This document shows positions 35,300 through 48,965 of a DNA stretch of 64,000 bases, piece by piece. Position 1 is the stretch's first letter, and every line of letters starts with the position of its first letter. A program made the position numbers and the translations under genes. This DNA is from Phoronis australis (Eukaryota > Phoronida > Phoronidae). A model generated the notes under the pieces. That model was not told where the DNA came from. It saw only the letters and a program-made list of their open reading frames with translations, and searched no databases. The stretch covers positions 113,442 to 177,441 of the forward strand of contig NMRA01000660.1 of assembly GCA_002633005.1 (NCBI GenBank), given 5' to 3'.

Positions 35300-38200
35300 A
35301 GGGACAGTCGAGAAAAGAAAGACTGTGAAATACTGATAAGAGAGAAAATTCAAAAGTAAATTTACCAACTCAGAATCAGTGCATGGTTTACCCTTTGAAG
35401 GCCCTGGGCAGGCTATTGTTGTTAGGGTCTCCGTTTTTGCAGCACACGTCGTCTAAAACGTTTTGAAAACGTACACTTTATCAATCATACTTATATTTCA
35501 AAAAATTGAGAACATTTGTAAAGCTAAGCTTTTGCGTTCACGGGCTTTTTAAATTTAATATGACAATTTTGAGAATGCAAAACTATATTTTCCAGAGCAT
35601 TTCTCTGGCAAGGGATAACGGAGACAACTGTCGCTTTAGAAATTTTCTCGAAAATGTATATCACTTGAGGAAAACTGATGCCTAACAGATAGCATCAATT
35701 GATGTGCATTTTCTGATTTTTAGAAGCAGAGATTTTTTCATATTTAGGGGCCTAGCCCTTAAAGGGGGCCATTGATATAATTTAAGTCCTGCTCGTGTTT
35801 ATATTGACAAACTCTTTAGAAAGGGCCGCTCACGGAGACGGGGCGAAACATTGAAATCGATTTCCTCTATTTTCGTGTTTTTTTTCAAATCGAACAACAG
35901 GCTTTCCTGTTGAGGGAGATCACTTCTTGCATGGTCACAAGCCCATGGAATGAAGGGCACTATTTTTCAAGATTAACGATGATAAGCCTTTCATTTTAAG
36001 GTGTCCCATTTCGGACGGAACCCTCTCTCGGTGGAGCAGTTTCGGCGGAAATGTCCCTTTGTCACTCTAAACATATAAATCCAACACTGCCAAGTATTAA
36101 AGGGAAAGTTGAGATTCCAAAATTATCAAAAACACAAAACATTCGTACAAAGAACAGCAGTATCAAGATATTCGACCCAAACGAACTTCAAAAACACAAT
36201 TGGTATGACCGCCATCGAAAAGGTGGAATTTTTAAAAACGTGAAGTTCACTATTTCAGTGTTAATTAAACAAAAGGACTATTTTCCCATGGTTTATTAAT
36301 AAGCAATTGTTACTTTTTTCCCACAGTATCACAAGAATAGTACTTCTGTTGAAGATCGTTACTATGAGTTGATGAGTTGTTTGTAATGAATTTGCACACG
36401 TCAAAAAAAAAAAACTGCCGGGCTTATAGTTTGTGATGACCGTGTACATATCGAATGGGGGTACTCAAAGTACTCGCAATCATAAACTAAGAATTCAGCT
36501 TTTCTTGGAGTTTCAGTTCAACGCCTTTAGCGTTGTACATGTAGGTACCTCTTAAATGAGTAAAATACACAAAATACGAATGTTCCATCTTCCATATCCG
36601 TCACAAATCTGCAAGCACGCCTGAGGAAATTGCTTATACCGATTCGTTTTGATAAATGAATTCGTTGGTTTCTGATTTACATGTTTAGGCATCAAGGATA
36701 TCGACACTTTTTGTTGATGATTTTTGACAATTAAAAAGTTAATCTTGTAAGAATTCATGATGTTTCAGTGAATTTGGTTACAGCCTGGAAATGAAAACTT
36801 TATAATAAATGTATAATCCGATCCCCAAATAGAAAAGTACACGACCTTGACTATCAAAAATAACTCTCAAAGACATTGATGAAATTAGAACAGTTCCCAA
36901 AAATATATTAACAATGCAAATGACAAAATATGCATTTCTTTTTGAATTGTAGCCACACAATTTGTTGTTAAAAACTTACAAACGGGATCAAAAAACAATT
37001 AACTCATTAAATCAAGGTAAACGCATTGGTCATGGAATCAATTGTTGATTAATGATTTACATGTTTTTGTATCTAAGAAAATCAACTGATTGAGAGATGA
37101 TTTTTGGCAATTAGAACCCAATCTTGTAAGAAATGACGATACTTCACTGGACTTAGTCGCAGACTGACATTGGAATTTTCGATCTATCACCAGATCCCCA
37201 AATAGCAAAGAACACTTAACGATTTTTGTCTATCTGAAATAAGTCTCAACGATATTGATGAATGTCGGACAGCTCTACATGTTCTCACAATTCAAATGGC
37301 AATATATTGTTTATTGACTTAGAAAAAAGATTAGTGGTTTAAATTCACAAAGCGTAGATCGAAAAAGAAGTTTAAGTCCTTAAATAAGTGTAATTAAACC
37401 TATTGTCCTTAGTGTTCCCACTACACTTAAGCTTCGGTATTCACTCGCTTTTAAATACTACTACTTTAAGCAAAGATTCGCTTGCAGATTAACTATCGGA
37501 GTTAACCTTTCCCACTCACAGAAACTTCGGTAAAAGCAACTCAAGATTTCACTTTCTTTTCATCTGAATAAGAAGCAATCTTATGCCACTTTGGCAGTAG
37601 TAAGTTGCATAAATCGAATACTTCTGGGACGGAACGTGGGTTTCTCTCCGTTTTAACGTGTACCCCCCTATCACAAAACCATAAAAACATCGGCGCTAAC
37701 AAATGGAGCATTTCTATCAGAGTTTTAATACAGGAAGTTTGATGAATGATTAGTGAATGTTTTTCCCTATCGATGAATCTTTCAAAGAACAACATTTTTG
37801 CATAAACGCAAGGCCATGGAAACATTCAAGTACAGTGTAGGAAAAGGTAAAGCGTTGATAGTAACCGTTGGGTATATTGGACTCGATTCGTAGTCTTAGA
37901 AAAAATATAATTTGTGAATTAACGGTCGCTGGTTACTTAGGTATTTTAAGAAGAAATTAAGAGAACGTGTAACATTAAATCTAAATTTCTATAGTTTTGG
38001 ACTTGAGAGTTTTGTAACTGGCTCGCCTATAGAACAATGAATGTTCCTGACTCTGTTGAACCGGCGAACCTCTCATACTTACAAACTGTAAGCAAACTGC
38101 GCATAACTCGGTGTTCCATATCTTCCAAAGAAGCCTAAACTGTACTTCCCGTTACGTAAAATTTGAGCATTGAACTTTTGTTTCGTCCGTGAAGGCTATT
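35300..38200. other. Intergenic stretch between gene P and the right arm
   Basis: AT-rich, with only short frames apart from a 94-codon frame at 37,541-37,825 on the minus strand that I cannot place in a family. A diverged tandem duplication with a period of about 380 bp covers roughly 36,640-37,400: TGATTTACATGTTT is at 36,674 and 37,054, and AATCTTGTAAGAA follows in both. Confidence 0.5.
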
Positions 38201-41200
38201 TCCACCGGAGCCTAAGGGAACGTCTTTGACCCTTTTACTAAAACTGGCCACTTAGATCAGGTAAGGTTGAAAATTAAACGTAGACTAGTTCCTGGAAGGA
38301 ATGAACCGACACCGCCTTATCAGTGATTTTTGGATCACGCAAACGTGTTTTATGAACCCCGCTGTCCTTATCATGTGAACACGACAGTTTTATCAAAGTT
38401 TAATCACTTACTATTTGTATGCCCGAAACACTGCATGCTGAGTATGCCAGGGGATGGAGCGCAAAGGTCACAGGTATAAACTGGAGCATAAGTTGGACTA
38501 AGATAACGACAATACGAGGAACAAGGAAGTTCAATGCTTTATAGGAATGGTGTGGAGCAGATATTGTTAATGGAGAACCGACACATATCGTGTTTGCTTA
38601 TTATTTGTAAGTATTGTTTCGCTCACCTTCCTGCATTTCTCTGTTCAGCTATGCTATATGTACGAAAATAACATACTAGCTTTCAATCTGTACGACGCAA
38701 GCAATGTGTATAACGGCATACATCCGAAAATTGATAAGAAAGGACTTATGGACTGTGATCGTGTTTATATGTTCCTATTCATTAGGTTATCCTGTCATTG
38801 TCCTTCTTACGGCATTCATCGAGTAAAGAAGTATTCGGGATTTTGTAAATTCGTTTTTCAAGATTTGATAAGTATGTCATTTTCGAGCGATAGCTCATTT
38901 TTAACACACAAAACATCACATTTGTATGTTTTCAGTACTGTTAGCTCATGTTCGTATATGCAATTGCTTAATTAGTGTTAAATTGAATACACGCCAAAGT
39001 CTAATGTTTTGTGAAGCTTCAATAGCGTGAAATCAGGGGTCCATGGCTTTGTTTTACACGCACAGGCTGATGAGCCTAATATGTAAATCGTGCACAAATG
39101 CGGTAGGTATGCAAATGGATATCATTATTAGTGCCTGAGAATTCAAACGGGGACCGCTTTCAGTGACATGACTGTAGACTTTAACATCATAATTTACATG
39201 TATTCGGAAAGGTGTGTTAACGTATTAGATCAGCCACTTGAGCGACTTTTGCAGAGCCAAATGCCTACTTGTAATGTTGATGTGCATGAAAGGACTTGGA
39301 TTTCAAATTTCTAATTATTTTTGTACTCGACAGTCAGTTAATGATTCTAGGCCAAAGACCTTTAAAGTCAAAGTTGTGCACTGCTACTTGTCTTGAAACA
39401 AATAATTTAGTCAGAGATGTTGGCAGCCTTACTTAGTAGAAGGGCATTCTTTACTAGTGAACTATTATGTCGACCCTGCTTTGGCTAAGCCGCGTTGGCC
39501 GATTACTTGTTAGTTATTTCAGCGAATTCAACGCAAGTTTGAAGCATGTAGAAGCCAAACCATCAGATTAAAAGTGGTTGAATGTGCAATGAAAAAATGG
39601 TGTACAATGATTCACACAAATAGGTAACTTGAGGAGAGTCATCATTGTAGATAAACGACGCAGGAAAGAGCGTGCAGGTGTCATTAATTATTCGGAATGT
39701 ATACATGTAGGACGCTCAGGCTTGCCCACGTTTTACCCAGGTATTCATAGTCCTTTTACAATATCATTTTCATTTCCTCAATCTTGGTGTGAAACCTACG
39801 TCATCAGCTTAACTACGACTCAAAAACGCAATGAGAGTTCCCCTCTGCGATTCAGCTTGACTTTCCATGTATCAAACATTTTATACGAGACAGATGACCA
39901 GCAGCTTGGTTGGCCAATGTTAGGCCTACTTGTTCGTGACTTGTCACTATACATGTACAGCAAATGCGGTCGTAAGCAGTGTACATGTATGCCTGTAATG
40001 CGTGTAAGACTGATTCAAGAACAAGTAATAACGATACACTTTAGAGACAAATGACCACCGTAACTGTATTCAACATTAAACAAAGTGCTAAATGTCTTCT
40101 AATTTTCGAAATGGGTACACTGCAGGGTAAGTTAATGACAATTTAGTGCACAACATAACACTGTGACGTCTTCCGACTTGTGAGTTTGATGGCCCTCAGG
40201 ATATGGGGCGAACTGATAAAATTCATGAGGTTATCAGCTGTGACGCTGTGTCCCACCACTGGTTGATACCGTAAATTGTGAGCATTTATTGAAAATAAAT
40301 TTATAAATTCACTTCTTTAAATTGAGCCCAAACGCTGAATATTTTAATAAAGTTTAATTGCGCTCTAGTAATTGGGTTGCTTCAGCCATAACTTAATCCA
40401 TGACGTAACGTGATAAGCCAATTCAGGGAAACTGCATTGATTTTGGATATAGAACAACATGATTTATTTCGATCGTTCATCATTTCTTTTAGAATGTCGC
40501 GGTTTGGCAAACCGGTAACGTCTATTGCAAGATTTGTCTAGTAGTTTTAGGTTTTTGAGTTCTTTAACAAATCAGACGTCTTAGCTCTTCACAACAAAAC
40601 TATTCAAAACAATTCAATTGGTGTGGAAGATATTTAACGGTGTCTCCATTCTTATCAGTTCAATTAACCCTATACCTGTAACGCCCCGTCTCGTTTCTAA
40701 TCGTTGCAATTGGCTTAATGCCCAACTTAGGAAACCTGAGTGATTTGAGTGCTTTATTTCACTACTTTGGTGCCATGAAAATTCTTAACTTTTCTCACAA
40801 AGGACTCTTGGCCTTGGTTTTAACAAATTTACCATTTCATGCCACAATCCCTGTGTGTTCGCTGTCAGCGATACCACAGGATACATGTAGTTATACTGTA
40901 ACGGTAAATCAACCTTGGTAAGACTTAACGTACAGCGTAATGAACCGCTGTCCATTAGGCGTTTGCTTCCTGTGCTTTGTGGTTTCCTGTGGGAACTTGT
41001 GAATTGTAGGTCATTGACAAATACAGAACGCGAGGATCAACATTTCACCGAAACAAATTAACTTACACTATGAAGGTACACAGGTTTAGTGGTTTCTGAA
41101 AAAACTGTACTACGGTCAGTAGTTTTAAGCAAATGTCGGATTCTTTGATTGTGTAGTTTGGAGAAAATTTTTTATAATAATTTGAATGGACACAAAAATC

Positions 41201-41437
41201 GCCTTATTTGGGAGCAAAGATAGCAAAATAACCTTTGCGAGTCTCACGTGCCAAGTTTAACATCGAATTTTATACGTTTGTCTGCGTCAAGAAACACGAA
41301 AGCACGCTAGAATTGTCACTACAGGTTGGTCATTATTTCAAGTTCACATCAAACACGTCTGATGCCCCGACACGTACAACATTCACTTGAAACTTTCGGA
41401 AATGCATACGCACTTTCTAATGTTCATTATCCCTTAA

Positions 41438-43391
41438 GGTAGGTGTATACACTGATCAAATCTCCATGTTCCTAACTAAAATGAGTAAAAAGGAAGTTTT
41501 AACTAGTTAGATATGACTCTGAAAGTGACAAAAATCGAAAAAAAAGTTTGTTTTGTAGTTCGTTTTTTTAAAAAATCGTATTTTTTAATTTTCAAAAAAT
41601 CCAATTTCACCTCGATTTTTTTTTCAAAATGCACAGGGATCATCATCAACTGTTTCCTTACGCAATATTCTACTTATCCATACCAAATATATGTACAAAA
41701 TCGTTATGATCTTGATTTTGTGGCATTTTTTGTGTGTGAGTTGGGGCAAGCACGCCACTTTTTGTCATTTGGTCACTTTCCGTCTAATAACTAAAAATCT
41801 GGTCCATTTATCAAAAAACCCTGGCACGCGATTTTACTTCAGTCCAAGAGGATTTCAAATTTGCAACTTTCGTTAAAATTGACCCACGTGTTGTGGAAAA
41901 ATAGGCCCGAGAATCGTGTCACTATCCTGAAATCACGAGCCGAGAAAAACGGCTTTGAAGTTAAGCGGTCATCGATTGCCACTTGAGATCAAATTTCGTT
42001 CAGAATGCGTGGTCATTATGTTCCAATTTTTGTTGAAGTACTAGAAATAAAGCTGATATTTACTTCATATTTAGAAAATGTGACATACCTGTTTGTTTAC
42101 AGCGTAATTTTAATCATTTTTTCGAACTTGTGATGCACGACAGACGACCAAAACAAATATGGCTGTCACGTGGGCGGAGCTTAGCGTTGATCTATTGTCT
42201 GCTGTACTGGTGTGCCGACCACCATGTGTTGATTGTTTATACGATTCATCTGAACTCTCCACTCAGTTTGTAAAAGACTCTCTAACTATATTACACAGAC
42301 CTATTTGTTAGTATTCCAATATTATCATCAACCAATATATGTGTTATATCAAATCGCCGCGTTACTGCCTACATAACAATATTGGCGACGAGGATAAAGA
42401 ACTACTTTCATAGTAATGGTTCAACATTTTTACGTGCCTGTACCGAATGGACTTTGGGATAAGAAAATATCACTTTCTGCGCAAATAGCGCCGCTTGGGT
42501 GAGATTCTCAAGTTACTAAAGTTTCTTATATTGCTTTCCTCTAAAATCGTATAATATCATGAGTTTTAATTCAGGGTTACGTTTGAATCTATGCACTAGA
42601 AAATTTTTTGTTATGTTGAACACTGGGTCATTTCTCTAATTCTTTGGGTTACGGCCAGTGGCAAGTTAAAAATCCTCTGGGTTTGACAGCCTAGTTTCTC
42701 CACGGCGCGTTCCCAGCACAGAAGCACGGTTTATCTGCGAAGACTCTACTCTGACGGCATGTAGTTGTCCATGTGTCGCGCGCGCGGCTTGTCTTCACAG
42801 CGCGTGTATGCACTCTCACCGAATCGTGCAACACCACCCACGTCGACACTCAGCGTCCTCTCGCAAGACAACTGACCTTATATTACCGACTTCTCTTATA
42901 CATGCACAATTTCTGCACGGACTCCTCAAGCTGAGTGCAGTGATGGCTTCGGTAGGGCTTGGCGTACTCAACTTAATTTTTTTGCAGATAGACAAACAGG
43001 CTCAGGCTCGGAACAGGAGCTAGTTCACCATTTCACTACCAAATTTCACATGGTCAAAAATAGAATTGTTTTATTCTTGGTCTTGCTACAACACCAATAT
43101 CAGCTGGTACATCACTCTCGATTGCCCCGTTACGCAATGCTTGTTGACAGGGTTAGATTAGAGCTAGTGTCCTTGTATATAAGCTCCGCCCCAGTTGTCA
43201 ATCACTGAGCTGGTGAGCACTCAAGCCATGTGACTTACTGAGGTTTGGTCAAATATAGCTAAAAAAACAACTTTGGATTTTCAGAATGATTTTATTTTTC
43301 TTCAGTATACTGTGCATCAAGAATTAAAGATCAGGATGATATAAAAATGTAAAAAACAGTCAAAATTAATTTTTTTGTGTATCCACCTACC
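41438..43391. mobile_element. 1,954-bp TTAA-flanked DNA transposon, non-autonomous
   Basis: Both edges are TTAA (41,434-41,437 and 43,392-43,395). Inside, GGTAGGTGTATACAC faces the inverted GTGTATCCACCTACC. A TTAA target duplication is typical of piggyBac and Kolobok families. No transposase frame is seen. The left arm is continuous at the corresponding site (near 13,640), and the change in coordinate offset between flanking anchors equals the element length to within a few bases. Confidence 0.8.
42164..42400 (+). mobile_element. Possible solo LTR fragment with primer-binding-like site
   Basis: The segment starts TGTCACGTGGGCGG and ends CATAACA at 42,378, followed by TTGGCGACGAGGAT. A TGG a few bases after an LTR end is how tRNA primer sites of Gypsy-type elements begin. 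GGGCGGAGCTTA at 42,172 also recurs inverted at 43,180-43,191, so a foldback element is an alternative. It is nested in the TTAA-flanked transposon. Confidence 0.3.
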
Positions 43392-43607
43392 TTAACATAT
43401 AGTTTTATTAGCAGAGATATATGGTTTTGACCGACGCAATTATATTCCTCGTGAAAGTGCATTTTACTTACGAAACATTAATTGAGCATTTAGTGCTGCT
43501 AAAATTAAGGATAATGTTACCTTAGGCGAAGACCGTTTTGGCCAATATGTAATGGTCAATTTCATGAAAATCAAGATTACAGTTCGTTAAACCGGAAGTG
43601 TAACACA

Positions 43608-43776
43608 ATGAGCATATTGCCCAGTGTGAACAGAACAGTTGTGTTAGTTTTATTATTGATCCTGGTATCACTGATAAAATTAAATGATACCGGGGCTGAA
43701 ATAGAAAGTCGGCCGGCGTCTCAGCCATTGAGCAAAGACATCAGAACGGAAAATCAAGTGAGTACAGCTTTCTTTG
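43608..43776 (+). CDS. Gene R: first coding exon with signal peptide or anchor
   Basis: The ATG at 43,608 (context CACAATGAG) starts MSILPSVNRT, then VVLVLLLILVSLIKLN, a strong hydrophobic stretch. It can be a signal peptide or a type II anchor. The frame runs to a GTAAGT donor (exon end 43,776, phase 1), which fits the Cys-rich exon at 48,875. An alternative GTGAGT donor at 43,758 would leave phase 0. The left-arm copy is degenerate. Confidence 0.65.
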
Positions 43777-44740
43777 GTAAGTCAACATATTTGGAAAATC
43801 TGGGTTGAGAAATTGCTATTTCTCTTAATACCGCACCATGCAAATAGACTAAAATGTTCAAATTACCTCATGTAGTAAATAAAGTGAGCCCAACGGAACA
43901 ACACGCCTTCAAACAAGGTGACACGACATTGCACGCTGCGTGAAGTCGGTTACAAATGTCATGTTTCTACTTGTTGAGTTATGGGATAATAAAAAAAAAA
44001 CAATCCTACTATACGTCCTGGTGCTAATGAACAAACTGACATCCTTTTATCATTCCTCGTCGTTAACTGGTGAACCCTAGTGTTCGAGATTCCAAATTTT
44101 CTTGTCTCCAAATCCATATCCTGTGGACTCCTTTACTCCAATATGATGTTTAAAAATAAATAAAGTCCACAAGTATGAGCTTGGGTTTTGCCCTTTTGTT
44201 TTCAAAATGTGGTACTAAACCATAATAACAAAAATAGTGACTTTCCGAATTTGTGTTAAAATATAAAAATGCCAAATATTCTGGCCCTTGGTTGAATCTT
44301 TGGGTGATAGTCCATCGCGGTTTTCACTTGACAACTCGAGCATTAAGCGAAAAGTTCGAGTTTCAACTCCAAATGTCCTGCTCTGGACTCCACTGAAACC
44401 TACATTTAGAACTGTGATCCGACTTTCGACCCTTTTTGGTTGTCGCATACTTCTTTTTAAGTAACCCCTTCAACAACTTTACTAAAATTCCGAAGTTTTC
44501 ACGAACTTCCGAGGTTTAATCCGGATCTGTAACTTGAATCTAGGTTCCACCAATTTTAACTTGGACAAGACCGCAGGCCTCATGGGCTTGAAACATAACC
44601 GTGAGCACAAAAATAGTTGCATATTTCAAATTGGTATTGAAAGACAAGGGAAAGCGTAAAGAATACATTGAAGCTGGAATTGGAGGTTTGAAATTTGACT
44701 CTAGACTCAAGGAATTCGAGATGGGAGACCGGGCGTGCGA

Positions 44741-44886
44741 TCACTAGACGCTAGGACCTACGCTAGGACCTAGCTAAAACCTAGTTATAGTCACGTGTTC
44801 TTATTTACAATGCACTGCATTATCTCACGTAATCTCACGAAATCTTGCTTTTTAGCGAGGTCCTAGCGTTACTGAACGGGAGGCGG
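44741..44886. mobile_element. Palindromic MITE, copy 2
   Basis: Ends carry TAGACGCTAGGACC and, inverted, GGTCCTAGCGTTACTGAACG. Same family as 11,009-11,167 but at a different place relative to the duplicated arms, so it inserted independently. Confidence 0.7.
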
Positions 44887-46499
44887 ATTTCGAGGCTAAC
44901 TGTGTTGATGCGTTGAGACGTCTGGCGCCATCTGTTGGATCCGTGATAGATTGCTAGATCATGTGACTCGTCTTCTGGCGATATCCGATTATCTTACTGT
45001 TGTGAGGGCATGTAGAAGGAAATGTTTACCGCACTGAGTGATAGCAAAAGACGTCAACTAATGATACCAGTGATACTGGTGCTCAACACATAATGCCTTT
45101 TCGACTTTGTCATGACCTAGAGAAAAGTTTATCGACCAGGGATATTCTGTGTCCTGCCTGTATCAAGTGATTTCATCAGGAGCGTGATACATTACATGCA
45201 CACTTTGTAGTTTCACCGATGTTCTGCTCAACACAACATTATTATGGTCTCATCGCAACAATCACAATTGTATAAGGGTGTAGGAAAGCACAAAGATTCA
45301 TTGTAATGTGTAACTTTTTTCAAATGTGTTAAAAGCAGGCCATTGTAATGTTGTGGCGGGACGTGTAAAGGTCCAAACTGTGGGACGGTCCACCAAAAAT
45401 ATTACGACTTTAAACCAAGTACTGTAGATAATACGCTTTTGTGCTAGTGTGAATTAGTTTGATAAAATAGATTCTAATCAAAATAGTTGAATTCCTCCTC
45501 TAAAAAGTTCAGTAGACTTATGAAAATAGCTTGGCACCTTTCTGCTTGATGTCTTCTTTCCGATGTCAGAATATTTGAAAATATTTCAAGTTTCGGCAGC
45601 AGCAAACGTGGGGTCTGCTGCTCTTAGTATGAGCGGGGTGTGCTGGCGTGCTGGCCTTGGCGGATATATCAACAAACATACAAGACAGTGTACTAGTACA
45701 TGTATACATGTATACCTCTGAAAAGGGAAGAGAGTGTTATGGAGTGATGAAATATCCTTACATTGCTATTGGGTTATGCATTTGTGACCATCTATTTGTA
45801 AATTTTCTGTTTGTAAATTTTTTGAATAAATGTATTTTTACATGAGTTACATAGTTCAATTTTTTTTGTCAATATAATTAAATTTGGAGGTTACCATTGA
45901 GACGTTGATTTTATAAATGGAACTTGCAAAGACACAAGATTAGATTTTAAGTTAGTTGGATTTTAAATCTGTTTCCAAAGAAAACAGTAAGTATTTTTTA
46001 TACACAAGGGAATTACGTTTTTTTCTAACACAATCTTCGTCATTGTTAAAATTTTTTGGAACAATGCCAGTATAAGTGAAGCAAAGTCTCAGGTTCACAC
46101 TTATGAAACGTACACAAGGGGGAGTCACTAACCCCCAATTTAACAAGATATGAGTTCCACTGATTATCCTAGGTGGTAGTCTAAATTGAAACCATCGAAG
46201 ATCGAAGTTTAACATCAAGTGTAAAGTTCACAAAGTAGGCATTTTCCACCATTCAATAGTGTCTGGCATAGCAAGTTCTGCCTGCCACCTAATCTCAGTC
46301 CTAGGCCTAGAATGTATGAGTAGTACAAAAATGTTGTGTTATATGTTTCTTGCCCTTTTCGTCTGCAAGCAATAAGTTCACAAAAATTGGGATACAGCGT
46401 GCATAGAAGGAAAATTCTCTATTTTTGAGATTTTTCATTTCAAAGTTGCCCTGCACCCATGTAGAAAGACTTTGCCATTTTGAGATTTGAAAGCACGGG

Positions 46500-48460
46500 C
46501 GTGATTGTACTATATGAACTGATTATAAGCATGCGTAGATTAGGCAAGAACATGCGTTGATTATGAAAAAGTACGCAGTGATTATGAGCAGAAAGATAAT
46601 CGTTTAAGAACTAAAAGAATACATAGACTATGCAAATTTGCGCGAAGATTAAGCACGTTTTTAAGCGCAGAAAGCTAATAGCATCACGCTCAGGTGCGCA
46701 GACTCGCTCAATCTCTAACCGATACACTCTCTTTGGTAACCAGAAATGTTATCACAGACAACAGCCCTAAATTTGAATCGTTTGTCAACAGAAAAATATT
46801 AAAGCTATGCATCCATGCTTTTCCTTTTTTTCAGTCAGTGCCGGTCTCCTCAGTTTTGTTCGAAATTCGCGCATTTTCGCTTTCTGTTGAGACCTTGGCC
46901 ACAGTATTTTCTCAACCAAATTTGATTTATGAGTTACAAGCTACCAACGATGATGACTAAAAGATTACTAACTCACGAACTGTCACAAAATCTACAGACA
47001 TTGTACGACGTAACCATTAATAGCAGTAACTGCTAGAGATAAACGAAACGCGTTTATCTGGAAATCCAGCCCACCAATACTCAGAAGAGATTGGACTTGC
47101 CAAGCACATTAGGAACTAATCAAAGTTTACTGGTCCGAGGAAGTTTATATGTGTTCATAAGTGAGTAAGCAGTGCATCATTCATATATCAATCAGTGCCA
47201 ATTGATACGCGCGTAAAGTTGTTTCATTTTGTCACGGTTCAGTCAAGTATCACTGAAGTAGTATTTTGTTCCCGTGTCTTGCTCAAGTGTTTCTCTTTTC
47301 TGCGGTTGCGACTAAATGCAGACCCAGGCGTAGCGTTACGTACAGGTGCGTGGGACCAAACACACAGATTCATGTACAATGCAAACTACATTTGAAAACA
47401 TTGAAAACATCAATCAAGGCTTGGAATTTTCCGCGGAAACGCGGATTTCCGTTTTTTTCTTTTAGCCCCTCCGCGTATTTTCGTTATACTTCCGCGGAAA
47501 AAAATCGGATTTGCCATGAAACTATCGTGGCAAATTGGTTTCTCACCACAGCGTTGCCGCCGGCTCGAAAAGCGGAAACTGTTCTTTAAGTTTCGGAGGA
47601 ACGGAAATTGTAATTGCGGATCACAGGCGCTCGAATTCCTTGATGACTCGTAACCATATACAAGAAACATGCTTTCTTAGTAGTGAGTGACGTCAGAGGC
47701 ATTCGAGGAACAGATAAATTCAAGCACCTGTGCCTTTGATAGCGTGATTCATCAATGGCGTCTGCATTTGGTATAAAATAGCGGCGACAAATAGTGCGAT
47801 TCTGCTGTCAAAAATGCGTGGAGCGTGGAGTAGACAGAGTATTTCGTGGAAAAGTCAATGTCTTCAAAAACAACATAAGTCAGGGTTTGTGCTCTGTAAA
47901 CTTTGAGAAAGAAACAATTACCGAGTGCGTGGGCGAGTCGCCTCTGACTAAGTTGGAGTCGGAGGATCGACTGAAAACGATGAAACACCAGAAATAACAA
48001 CGCTCCCTGAAAGGAAATTCATCCTTAACGGGTTATTCGTTGGATTGGATTCGTAGGATGTGAGTGATGTAAGAAATTCGTTCGTTTGATCCCGCATGCA
48101 CGCCTGTTGCCGTTGGCTCCTGAGCCCTAACTAAGGCCTGACCGCTTTGAGTGCAATTTTCTACGTGCCGCCGAAACGGGATGCAAAGTGCAATTTTCGT
48201 TACTGCAAATGCGTTTAATATGTATTTCAATTTATCTTGACAATTTTTGTGTTCTATTTTGTGACGCGAGTTTTGCAATTTAAATAAATTTTATACGACA
48301 ACTTAAGAAAATTAACGACAATGTTGCTGATATTTTAGCATTGCTTTGCCGGGGTCATTTTTCTTAGTTATATTCCAGAACAAGCGTGTAGCAACAAAAT
48401 TTTAAGGCGCCTTTAGGATCTTTGTCATTTAAAGAACAGACAAAATGTTGCAGTTTATTA
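46500..48460. other. Right-arm extra segment without left-arm partner
   Basis: Left anchors at 10,545 and 10,740 are about 200 bp apart, while their partners are about 1.96 kb apart. The stretch starts with a short array of ATTATGA-containing units (46,519-46,600) and includes TTCCGCGGAA palindromes near 47,433 and 47,492. No exon was recognised. Confidence 0.45.
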
Positions 48461-48874
48461 CCCTTCATCTACAACATCTTCTTGTGGACATTGATGCACT
48501 AAACGTAAACACTCTCGCTAAAAGTACAAGTGCTACGTTTAACTATATCTTACGACTTGAACGTTTTGGAAGAACATATTCTGATGTCGATAAAATCCTA
48601 CCAATAGACGTCTGACATGGAGTTTTTATTCAATTGCCCAGAGGCCACCGGTCCATGTACCAATACCATGGCACGCACGGCACTACATGAATTCGCAAAA
48701 ATCACGCGTTTTTGGAGCATAGAAACGAAATTACAGACTTTTTACGTCACTTGTAGTCATGAGCATATTGGATATAATGGGACGATAATATCATTTTCGG
48801 CAGAAATACTGTACATAACCCAACACTGTAGCAAAACGTCAGAAAGACATACACGCTTTTCGTTTGCATTTCAG

Positions 48875-48965
48875 GTTCAATTTTGTGTCAACCGTTAAAC
48901 AGCGACGCAACAGGGCAATGCAGTGACCACTTCTACGCAGGCAATTACATAGACCATAATCAGCC
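48875..48965 (+). CDS. Gene R: Cys-rich exon upstream of the LCCL domain
   Basis: The exon is 91 nt, phase 1 in and phase 2 out, acceptor GCATTTCAG, donor GTGAGTG. It reads SILCQPLNSDATGQCSDHFY and on to NYIDHNQ. The homologue is at 10,179-10,254. The exit phase fits the LCCL exon at 51,172. The fact that two diverged copies keep the frame, the splice sites and both cysteines is the main evidence that it is coding. Confidence 0.7.

Noticed and set aside
39629-40054. 141-codon plus-strand open frame
   Set aside because: No recognisable domain, no splice context, composition like the surrounding non-coding DNA, and no open counterpart in the other arm.
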